From: Microcoleus sp. LEGE 07076 | GTDB taxonomy: Bacteria > Cyanobacteriota > Cyanobacteriia > Cyanobacteriales > Microcoleaceae | Reading direction: 5' to 3' | NCBI RefSeq assembly: GCF_015207455.1 | Contig: NZ_JADEWV010000017.1 | Span: forward strand, 1-50,859 | DNA: 50,859 nt | Shown here: in pieces, positions 44,292 through 50,859 of the stretch | How positions within the stretch are numbered: position 1 is the first letter of the stretch | Layout of the letters: each line of letters begins with the position of its first letter | Translations under genes and position numbers: made by a program | The notes under the pieces: model-generated | The model's database searches: none | The model's input: the letters and a program-made list of their open reading frames with translations, nothing else | Told to the model about the DNA's origin: nothing

Positions 44292-45360
44292 CCTTATATG
44301 TTAATCCTTCCGGCTAAAAATTACTATGTGAAAATTTCTACTGAGTTTTCCGACTCAGGCATAGACAAGTATCAAAACGCTACCGATAGCAGTCGGACTT
44401 GGGGGGTCAGCCCCAGATGTGGAGGTTCTAGCATGACTTTTTTAGCCATCTAACTTTTGTGAAATTTTTTATTACGGATGCAATTTTTAATTATTGGCTG
44501 AAGTTTTAATTGCCGACAGACTCATAATAATATCACTTGTTAGCGGTTCGTGCAAGAAAAAAGCAGACTACTATTGCAGGATTGAGAGTTTTGAACTCTG
44601 AAAACTCGATTCGGAGCCATCTAGCGCCCAGCAAAGCATCGGCGCGTATTGAGCCGGCTCAAACCAAGGCCGAATGAAAGTTAAATAGCCGATCGCCACT
44701 GCTGATCTGTCGGTATTTAGCTACACGATCGCACACTCAAAGCAATATCCCCACAAACCAAAACGGCTCTCCTGACTTTATGGTATATAATAGAGCGCTC
44801 AATACAACTAATGTAATGAACTTTTATAAAAAATATTTATTATACTTGCCGGGACTAAAGGTTGAAAGTTATACTCAAATCGAGGTAAAATTTACTTTCG
44901 ACGCTCGTGTTGTGGCGTCAGCAAGAGTTTCCACTCACTATGAAAATTATACAGAATAACTCCTTCATAATCCACCTAGATTAACTAGAAAAATCTCACT
45001 TTTTGGTCGTTATGTGTATTCAAAAGTGCCTCGTCGGCAGTTCTGCTTTTAAAATCATTTGCCTAGGAGTCCTAGGTGACTATATCTTTCGTCAGCTAGT
45101 TTTTTCTGTAATTTTGCAATATTTTTTTCCTAACCCAGTAACATTTCCACTTTTTCAGTTTGGCTCAACTGCTCGATGAAGGTTTTTTGCAGATATCTGG
45201 TGGCTGTGGCTTTTTCATTCGTTTATTTTAGCAGCTTTTGCCGCTGAAGTTTTTTTGCTGTGAATCATTAGGACTAAACAAACCCAGTTTTTGGACAAAT
45301 TTGCGGGCACAAATGAAGTATTAAAAAAACTTCAGCAGCCCCCATGCGTAAGCCTCAAAG
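44292..45360. other. Gene-free kilobase between ldpA and the PBP4 gene
   Basis: In 1069 bases I see no convincing open frame and no known RNA. Visible features are a GGGG(GG)TCAGCCCC hairpin near 44401-44416, a TATAAT hexamer at about 44785, and a CCTAGGAGTCCTAGG palindrome near 45063. There are no heptamer tracts, unlike most gaps here. It may hold an unrecognised RNA or a decayed gene. Confidence 0.5.
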
Positions 45361-46713
45361 CTATTGAACAATTTCGTTGCGAGATACCTTACTATTTCTA
45401 GCAGGATTCGGCGTTAATTCCGGCGGTGAGGCTTGAACACTGCCCCACTCATTCAAAAAGCTTTTCAGCAAAACCTCTTGCTGAGTGCGAAATGTCTCGA
45501 CATTAGCGCCGCGATTCATAATCACAAACCACACAGTTTCTTGTTTTTGAGTTGGCAGCGCTCCGCCCAAAGCGCTAACATTATCCAACGTGCCAGATTT
45601 GACTACTGCTAATTTGGGCAGCGCCCGTTCTGAGAGTATTCCTTGATCTTTTCCAACTACAGTTAGGACATCAGCAACTGTCATGCTGTAAGGTTGAAGA
45701 TAGCGTTCTAAAGCTATAAACAAGGCGCAAGCAGCCCTGGGAGAAATGCGGTTGTCTTCGCTCAATCCCGAACCGTTGACAAGTTGAATTTCTGCGGGAG
45801 GAACCCCTGTTGCGGCTGCTGCTTTTTGTGCGACTGTTTTCGCGCCACCGACACTATCAGCGAGCATATCTGCCATGAGATTATTGCTGTACTGATTCAT
45901 TTTTTTGATCAGTTCGGTGAGGGGTAAAGAATAATGTTTGACTAAAGGCGCGCTGGTGGGAGGTGCTGGGAGAAGTTTGACAGCACCGTCAATTGTTATT
46001 TGAGGTTTCGGCGTGTTGGGTGGCAGTGTTTGATACTGGGCGGCGGCTTCGCTGGGCCAGATTTGACTGTTCAATGCTTGTTTGAGCAATTCTCCTGATT
46101 TGAGGGGGTCAAGTTCAAAATTCATGTAAAATTTATCGACAATTATCAAACTGCCAGTGATGCGCTTGATGCCTTTTTGATTTAAGGTGTTACCGAGGGC
46201 GATCGCCTCTTCCCAAACAAACAAAGGATCTTCGCTACCCTGAATAATTAAATCGCCTTTTAATACGCCGTCTTCGATCGTCCCGTTGGTACTAATTACA
46301 GTGATAAATTGATGTTCCGGCCCGAATTGTTGGAGGGCTACCAGAGATGTTGCTACTTTGGTAATGGAAGCGGCTGACAGAGGAACTGTACCTTGATGAT
46401 TGGCTAGCAAAGTATTGCCGGATTGCATCCAAATTCCTTGATCTTCTTTGGCAGAACCTCGGGCTGTCAACTCGTTGAGATATTGCTGGATTTTGGTATT
46501 GGTGGCGGTTTCGGGATTGTTGACAGAAACTGTTAAGGGCTGACTTGGTTGAATCGGGGGCGGTGAAGATTCGGCTACAGGAGAGGGAGTTGCAAGTTGA
46601 GGTGATTCGGTAGTGGCGCATCCGGCGATAATTGTGAGAAGAGCGATCGAACTTACAGCAGTCAAGTAGCGATTTTGCAACATTACCTTAATCTTTTCCA
46701 TCAAATTTACCAT
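45361..46713 (-). CDS. D-Ala-D-Ala carboxypeptidase/endopeptidase, PBP4 (S13) type
   Basis: The 450-aa product has an N-terminal lipoprotein-like signal (YLTAVSSIALLTIIAGC) and the S13 penicillin-binding motifs: SxxK in LSAASITKVATSL, SxN in YSNNLMADML, and KTG-like KSG in AVVKSGTLDNVSALGG. It would trim or cleave peptidoglycan cross-links in the periplasm. The NGSGLSEDNRISP block is characteristic. The proline-rich stretch after the cysteine (residues 35-65) is probably a spacer. An alternative ATG lies four codons in. Confidence 0.92.
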   Translation of the reverse strand: MVNLMEKIKVMLQNRYLTAVSSIALLTIIAGCATTESPQLATPSPVAESSPPPIQPSQPLTVSVNNPETATNTKIQQYLNELTARGSAKEDQGIWMQSGNTLLANHQGTVPLSAASITKVATSLVALQQFGPEHQFITVISTNGTIEDGVLKGDLIIQGSEDPLFVWEEAIALGNTLNQKGIKRITGSLIIVDKFYMNFELDPLKSGELLKQALNSQIWPSEAAAQYQTLPPNTPKPQITIDGAVKLLPAPPTSAPLVKHYSLPLTELIKKMNQYSNNLMADMLADSVGGAKTVAQKAAAATGVPPAEIQLVNGSGLSEDNRISPRAACALFIALERYLQPYSMTVADVLTVVGKDQGILSERALPKLAVVKSGTLDNVSALGGALPTQKQETVWFVIMNRGANVETFRTQQEVLLKSFLNEWGSVQASPPELTPNPARNSKVSRNEIVQ

Positions 46714-46902
46714 TCATCTTGCGGCACACCCGATGGAAATTTTAGCATTCATTAGCTGCGCGTCTTCCTTCTCTTATCTTCCTTCGCGCAGTTCGCGTCT
46801 TCGCGGTTCGTTAAATAGATATTCCCCAAATGCTTTGGGATTTGATCTTCAGCGCCTGGGGCCTTCACCCCAGGCAGGTTGTAAAATTCTCGATAAACTG
46901 GT

Positions 46903-47238
46903 TTATCCAGCCATACTCCCCATACTCAGCGGCACCATTTCTCCGTGCACCGTCAGGCCTAATAACATGGGCTCATTAACTCGAATCAACTCTCCTGTAA
47001 GCGCGCACCGTTCCTCCTGCTGTGCTGTGGCATTAATGCTAGCTCGAATATCCGATCGACCAAACATCTGGCGATACTCTCCAGACTTCTGCTGGACGTA
47101 ATTCCAGAGCAAATCTCGAATCAAAGCTTGATAGCCTTGATTGCCCGCGAGCTCTTTGAGTCTCTCTTTAAGCTCTCTTTCTAGTCGAATGCTGGTGACT
47201 TCCATTTCGGTGGTTGAGGTTCTAGGTAGGGTATGCAT
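46903..47238 (-). CDS. Small ribbon-helix-helix-like protein
   Basis: The 111-aa product has an N-terminal segment (EMEVTSIRLERELKERLKEL, then AGNQGYQALIRDLLWNYV) shaped like a CopG/Arc ribbon-helix-helix DNA-binding unit. The C-terminal part has CALTGELIRVNEPMLLGLTV, reminiscent of a small beta domain. I do not recognise a named family. GGAG precedes the ATG. It could be a transcriptional regulator or antitoxin-like; no toxin gene is adjacent. Confidence 0.75.
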   Translation of the reverse strand: MHTLPRTSTTEMEVTSIRLERELKERLKELAGNQGYQALIRDLLWNYVQQKSGEYRQMFGRSDIRASINATAQQEERCALTGELIRVNEPMLLGLTVHGEMVPLSMGSMAG

Positions 47239-47530
47239 AATTTTTCTCCGTGACGGGTGGACATATCTGTAATATCAGTGTAGTATGTTTACAGCTAGAT
47301 TGAAAGCCTCTTAACCACCTTCTGCCTGCTGTGAAATTTCTCCCCACCTACTCCACCTATCAACCGAAGTGCGATCGCCCCAGAGGTCGCCCTGACTCGT
47401 CGCGGCACGTTTTTTGGACGGGTGAGGCTCGCGTCACAGCAACCTCGCGGGCAGGCCGGAGCCTAAATAAACCCAGTTATAGTGGATTGGGACAGAATGC
47501 AGAAATTAATTACAGCGAGGTAGACAGGGA

Positions 47531-47666
47531 GTATCTGTCAGTGGCACAGCCACAGAAAGATACTCGAAGCGGGAGGTACAGCTAGAGAACTGTACCGACA
47601 GAGGATGAAAATTTGCACGAACGCAGTTTTTTTTGCCCCCGCTTCTCTGGTAACAGAAGCGGGGGC
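47531..47666 (+). ncRNA. Candidate structured RNA or attenuator upstream of the HNH gene
   Basis: Three hairpins occur in 136 bases. GTATCT (47531-47536)/AGATAC (47558-47563) encloses GTGGC-ACA-GCCAC (47541-47553). GGTACAG (47575-47581) pairs with CTGTACC (47590-47596). A perfect 12-bp GC-rich stem GCCCCCGCTTCT (47635-47646) pairs with AGAAGCGGGGGC (47655-47666). GAAGCGGG at 47566-47573 can also pair with CCCGCTTC at 47638-47645, so the last stem could be displaced. It lies between divergent genes, 217 bases before the HNH gene. A T8 run precedes rather than follows the last stem, so simple termination is not clear. No known RNA family is recognised. Confidence 0.45.
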
Positions 47667-47719
47667 ATTTGATTGGATATTTGAGCAATTTGGAAAGGCT
47701 TGGGGAAGTGACAAAAAAC

Positions 47720-47796
47720 CCAATCTAAAATCTAAAATTCTTCAATCTCACAATGCTAGCAAAAAAAACCAATCTAAAATCTAAAATTCTTCAATC
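47720..47796. repeat. 28-bp direct repeats upstream of the HNH gene
   Basis: CCAATCTAAAATCTAAAATT plus eight more bases is identical at 47720-47747 and 47769-47796, a 49-base period. A degenerate third copy starts near 47825. They form the AT-rich leader just before the HNH gene. Confidence 0.85.
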
Positions 47797-47882
47797 GAAC
47801 GATGCTGGGGAAACAACGAAAGTCCCAAATCTAAAATTATTCAATTCTTCAATTTTTTAATCCAAATTAGGAGGAGCCAGCC

Positions 47883-48398
47883 GTGAGCGTAGTAACTGAT
47901 GTATTGAGGCAATCTGTGGTGGTGTTTTCTCAGAATTACCTACCTATGAGCCGTGTCAACATCAAACGGGCGATCGTACTTTTGGTAACAGGCAAGGCCC
48001 AAGCTCTAGATTATAGCATCGGCAATGGCTGGCTAGTGCGATCGCCCAGCAGCAGCATCCACGTACCCGAACACATCCGCTTGACTTTTGCCAACAGCGA
48101 ACGCCTTTGGAAAGTGCCGCCGGTCAATCGCCGGGAAGTTCTGCGCCGCGATGCTCATTCTTGCCAATACTGCAGCAGCAATCGCCATTTGACGCTGGAT
48201 CACGTGATGCCTCGATCGAAGGGCGGGACGCATACTTGGGACAACGTGGTGACGGCTTGCGAACGGTGCAACTCTCGTAAGGGCGATCGAACTCCAACAG
48301 AAGCTCAAATGCCTCTGCGAACTAAGCCGAAGTCTCCTATGCACCCCACTGTGGCTTTTTCCGAAATGTTTTGGCACGAATACCAAATTGGGGAATAG
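47883..48398 (+). CDS. HNH endonuclease family protein
   Basis: The 171-aa product has an HNH nuclease motif: CQYCSSNRHLTLDHVMPRSK, then GGTHTWDNVVTACERCNSRKG. It shows two CxxC zinc pairs, the LDHVMPRSKGG core His and the N/R residues. The N-terminal part (SVVVFSQNYLPMSRVNIKRA, VLLVTGKAQAL) is the usual extension of a common cyanobacterial HNH family whose target is unknown. The start is GTG at 47883, preceded by AGGAGG. It stands next to another conserved small protein. Confidence 0.92.
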   Translation: MSVVTDVLRQSVVVFSQNYLPMSRVNIKRAIVLLVTGKAQALDYSIGNGWLVRSPSSSIHVPEHIRLTFANSERLWKVPPVNRREVLRRDAHSCQYCSSNRHLTLDHVMPRSKGGTHTWDNVVTACERCNSRKGDRTPTEAQMPLRTKPKSPMHPTVAFSEMFWHEYQIGE

Positions 48399-48401
48399 GA
48401 A

Positions 48402-48636
48402 ATTTGTCATTAGTCATTAGTCATTGGTCATTGGTCATTGGTCATTAGTCAATCAAAAACAACTGTATTTCGCGATCGTATTTGCGACCCCAGAAACGAT
48501 GTTTCTTAGTACATTGATCGTGAATCCTTACATTCGTATAAACCCGGTTTATCACTGCCCATGCGTAATGCGCGAACCAATGACTAACAACTAACAACTA
48601 ATGACTAATGACTGATGACTACTGACTACTGACCAA
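48402..48636. repeat. Heptamer tracts between HNH gene and the 132-aa gene
   Basis: 48402-48448 contains GTCATTA/GTCATTG units; 48580-48636 contains CTAACAA, TGACTAA and TGACTAC units in opposite sense. The section between (48449-48579) is unique sequence without a gene. Confidence 0.88.
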
Positions 48637-48665
48637 CTTTCAATTTCAAATTTAGGGCTGTCAAT

Positions 48666-49064
48666 ATGCTGAAGTTGACTTACACTGAAACGGGCTTTAA
48701 CTTGGAGCGTTTGGCTCAATCTCCCGAACAGTTAGTGGCGCTGCGAGTTGTGCTGGCTATGCGAGTGGGTCAAGGCATCAGCGTGGAACCGAGCACTGCG
48801 GCATTTTTGCTGCCGGCAAATTTGCCGGCGCTGTCTCTGCTGGAATCTGAGGCCCGCCGAGATGATACCGATGCGATCGCCCTTTGTGTTGCTGATGCTG
48901 ATTTTGTGGAAGTGACTCTGCGCGGTACGTGGATTTCTGACCTATCTGAGGGCGCTGATGGCGTGTTTGCTACTGTATTGAGCGATCGGGCGGAGCGATT
49001 GCTGCTCAAACTCTGGCTCGAAACTCAGGCTGCTGCGGAGGTTGTCGGAGAAGTCGGCGATTGA
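48666..49064 (+). CDS. Conserved cyanobacterial hypothetical protein (alr0857-like)
   Basis: The 132-aa product (MLKLTYTETGFNLERLAQSP, LRVVLAMRVGQGISVEPSTA, AFLLPANLPALSLLESEARR) looks like a family of uncharacterised small cyanobacterial proteins, tentatively the alr0857 family. No catalytic motif or membrane segment is visible. The composition is acidic with a regular hydrophobic pattern, suggesting a small soluble alpha/beta domain. It is downstream of the HNH gene on the same strand but 267 bases away, with repeats between. Confidence 0.75.
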   Translation: MLKLTYTETGFNLERLAQSPEQLVALRVVLAMRVGQGISVEPSTAAFLLPANLPALSLLESEARRDDTDAIALCVADADFVEVTLRGTWISDLSEGADGVFATVLSDRAERLLLKLWLETQAAAEVVGEVGD

Positions 49065-49119
49065 AATTGAAGGATAACCTCACCGTGCAAGCACCATTCT
49101 CAATCCGGCTTTCAGGGCC

Positions 49120-49178
49120 GGCTATAAGATCCCGCCCCACAACAAAATTCACTTTTTGTGGAACGGGATCTTATAGCC
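49120..49178. repeat. Palindromic hairpin near the window end
   Basis: Arms GGCTATAAGATCCCG (49120-49134) and CGGGATCTTATAGCC (49164-49178) are perfect over 15 bp. A second inner pairing (CCACAA/TTGTGG) extends the stem. It lies between a + strand and a - strand gene that converge and may terminate either. No T-run is present. Confidence 0.8.
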
Positions 49179-49304
49179 CGTTCTAGATAATCGTGCAAGA
49201 TGTCATATCGTTTCCGGTTGCATCGGTATAGTTCAAATCTCTAAACAGTCAACAGCCAACAGTCAACAGTTATCTCCTTGAGTGCAACCGGAATTGATAT
49301 CAGA

Positions 49305-50859
49305 CTAAGGTGTATAAATGATGTTGAAGTAAATGCCCTTATCTTGGAGGTTGTCGCCTTTATCGCTAATGCTCATCAAAGGAAAAGCGTAATCTAGGCG
49401 CAGGCTCACCCGCCGTATCGGTTCCCAGATTACCCCCAAACCTACACCTGCCAAGAATCTCTGATTGGTTAACTTATTAGGATTGTTGGCAGTATTCCAC
49501 ACCGTACCCGCATCTAAAAAAGGAGCTAATTGAAGTTTGGGACTTCCCGAAGCATCCCGCTGCAAAGTAATCCGATCCTCGATCGACAGTCGAAAGCCGT
49601 TATCGCCAGAACGCACATTTTGGCGGTAGCCGCGCAAAGATTGCCCGCCGCCAATTACAAATTGCTGCGAAGGTAACAAACTATTAGCAGAAAGTTGTAA
49701 GTCTGACTGCAAAATTAATAAATGTTTATCATTTAATCGCTGTACTCGCTGCACTTGACCCAGCCAACTCAAAAATTGTCCGTCAGGGACAGCACCTTCG
49801 TTTTGAGTAGCATCAAACAAGCTAGTGCCGATCGTAAATTGCGATCGCAAAGCCCAAGCACCCTGGGGGTCGCGCCGAATGTAGTCCTGTCCGAGCTTAA
49901 TCGCAGTGGTAGTCGTGACACCATTGGAGTCAGGGCCCGAGCCAAATGGAGTCGGTACACCGGCGACAAAAGTTCTGCCTTTCTGATAAGTAATACCGGC
50001 AGATAAGGCAAATTCTTCGATCGGCGTTCTCCGCAGCGGCTGGCGGTAACTAACTTCAAACAAATGCGATTTTCCGGAAATGTCAAAAGCATCAAAAGGT
50101 GCTTGTACAATACTGTTGCGGTTTGGTGCCGCCCTCAGTTGCAAAGTGCCGTTCATCGCATTTAGCGGGATGCGATAGCTAAAATCAAACAAGTCAGAAT
50201 CGCCCAGCGATCGGTAATAAGCCGCCGCAAGTTCGTCGCCATTTCCTGTTACATTGCGGTGCCGCAAACTAACCCCCAATCTTTCGGAACCGACACTCGG
50301 AGGCGAGTAATTGTCAAAGCTGAAACTAGATTGAAACGGATTAGCTTCCGTGACTCTGACGATCAGAATGCTCTCGGCTTCATTATCTCCCGCCCGCAGG
50401 CTGGCTTCTACATTGTCAAATAAAGGATCTACCCGCAGCAGCCGCAGTTGGTCTTCTAATGAAGATGTGCTTAAAGGCCTTCCGGCACCGAGTCGAATCC
50501 GGCTGCGGATGTAACTTTGATGCACTCTTTTATTTCCTTCTACCTTAATTAGAGCCAGCTTGCCTTCGATCACTTGAATTTGCACTACCCCTGCGCTGAT
50601 AGTTTGGGGCGGCAAGACTGCTCTGGTAGTGATGTAGCCTCGATTGAGGTAAATTTCGGTAATTTTATCGGCGATTTGTTGGAGCTGTTCTAGGGTGACA
50701 GAACGGCCTTCTAACGGCTTGATTAAGGCATTGATTTCGTCAGCGCTTAAAATTGTGCTGCCAACTACTTGAATTTTCTGCACCTGAATTATTGTATTCG
50801 GCAGCGGCTGGGGAACTGCTGACGGGGGTTGGGGCGCAACTGTTGGCGGTGTTTGGGGA
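49305..50859 (-). CDS. Two-partner-secretion outer-membrane transporter (ShlB/FhaC type), partial
   Basis: The frame is open to the window edge, so the N-terminus is missing. Visible are a proline-rich segment (QTPPTVAPQPPSAVPQPLPN), POTRA domains (VQKIQVVGSTILSADEINAL, QIQVIEGKLALIKVEGNKRV) and a 16-strand barrel. The barrel has the conserved loop-6 motif VIGGGQSLRGYRQN. The end IYFNIIYTP is barrel-like. Such proteins export a large partner across the outer membrane; the partner gene (TpsA, filamentous haemagglutinin-type) is not in the window and may lie beyond. Confidence 0.88.
   Translation of the reverse strand, partial: PQTPPTVAPQPPSAVPQPLPNTIIQVQKIQVVGSTILSADEINALIKPLEGRSVTLEQLQQIADKITEIYLNRGYITTRAVLPPQTISAGVVQIQVIEGKLALIKVEGNKRVHQSYIRSRIRLGAGRPLSTSSLEDQLRLLRVDPLFDNVEASLRAGDNEAESILIVRVTEANPFQSSFSFDNYSPPSVGSERLGVSLRHRNVTGNGDELAAAYYRSLGDSDLFDFSYRIPLNAMNGTLQLRAAPNRNSIVQAPFDAFDISGKSHLFEVSYRQPLRRTPIEEFALSAGITYQKGRTFVAGVPTPFGSGPDSNGVTTTTAIKLGQDYIRRDPQGAWALRSQFTIGTSLFDATQNEGAVPDGQFLSWLGQVQRVQRLNDKHLLILQSDLQLSANSLLPSQQFVIGGGQSLRGYRQNVRSGDNGFRLSIEDRITLQRDASGSPKLQLAPFLDAGTVWNTANNPNKLTNQRFLAGVGLGVIWEPIRRVSLRLDYAFPLMSISDKGDNLQDKGIYFNIIYTP

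Noticed and set aside
44292-45360. RNase P RNA, tmRNA or signal-recognition RNA in the gene-free kilobase
   Set aside because: None of the characteristic conserved sequences (for example the RNase P GAGGAAAGTCC block or a tmRNA T-arm end) was found by reading.
47635-47666. Classical intrinsic terminator
   Set aside because: The 12-bp stem is strong, but the T8 run lies before it on the + strand, and the - strand would give A-rich sequence after it; kept only as part of the RNA candidate.

Overview
The window comes from a filamentous, non-heterocystous-type cyanobacterium, most likely an Oscillatoriales member of the Microcoleus/Oscillatoria/Phormidium kind. The evidence is a phycocyanin operon, cytochrome b6f genes, PsbQ, a carboxysome shell protein, the clock-input protein LdpA, very frequent HIP1 octamers (GCGATCGC), and intergenic regions full of heptanucleotide tandem repeats. 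The genus assignment is inference from gene content and repeat style.

Layout. 1-6.7 kb: phycocyanin rod operon cpcB-cpcA-cpcC-cpcC2-cpcD-cpcE-cpcF on the + strand. It is interrupted by repeat tracts and, between cpcE and cpcF, by an antisense DJ-1/PfpI gene remnant. 6.8-9.3 kb: DUF2103 protein, a response regulator, an Rpn-family nuclease with a coding repeat, and a small monooxygenase-fold protein. 9.3-11 kb: a decay zone made of a cas6 remnant, a broken IS1-family element with 20-bp inverted ends, and the tail of a short-chain dehydrogenase. 11-19.6 kb: class I aldolase, M1 aminopeptidase with a HEAT tail, Nudix hydrolase, a nested foldback element, a membrane protein, an FAD oxidoreductase carrying two in-frame palindromic repeats, PsbQ and an alpha/beta hydrolase. 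19.8-22.7 kb: petC-petA, divergent DUF3067, and a divergent ccmK paralogue. 23-26 kb: a DUF1460 amidase-like protein divergent from a class A beta-lactamase-like protein, then tRNA-Gln(UUG).

26-40.8 kb is signalling: a GAF-rich histidine kinase, a CheY-like regulator, and a six-gene chemosensory cluster on the - strand (cheR-TPR, double cheW, two receptors, cheA-REC, cheB). Having both adaptation enzymes, a TPR-bearing CheR and a hybrid CheA, it resembles the Wsp/alternative-cellular-function class as well as phototaxis systems. No output gene is obvious. 41-44.3 kb: a Ycf45-like AAA ATPase with R3H domain, and LdpA. 44.3-45.4 kb is a gene-free kilobase. 45.4-50.9 kb: a PBP4-type carboxypeptidase, a small RHH-like protein, a structured RNA candidate, an HNH endonuclease, a conserved hypothetical protein, and a two-partner-secretion outer-membrane transporter that runs off the window end.

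The most unusual content is in the DNA between and inside genes. It includes heptamer tracts that separate co-transcribed genes, two inverted copies of one repeat bracketing cpcE, foldback elements (one nested inside another), repeats that entered a reading frame without breaking it, and an IS remnant abutting two truncated genes. No complete new defence system or CRISPR array is visible. The best candidates for undescribed elements are the structured RNA near 47.6 kb, the ACF-like chemosensory cluster, and the CcmK with a changed pore loop.
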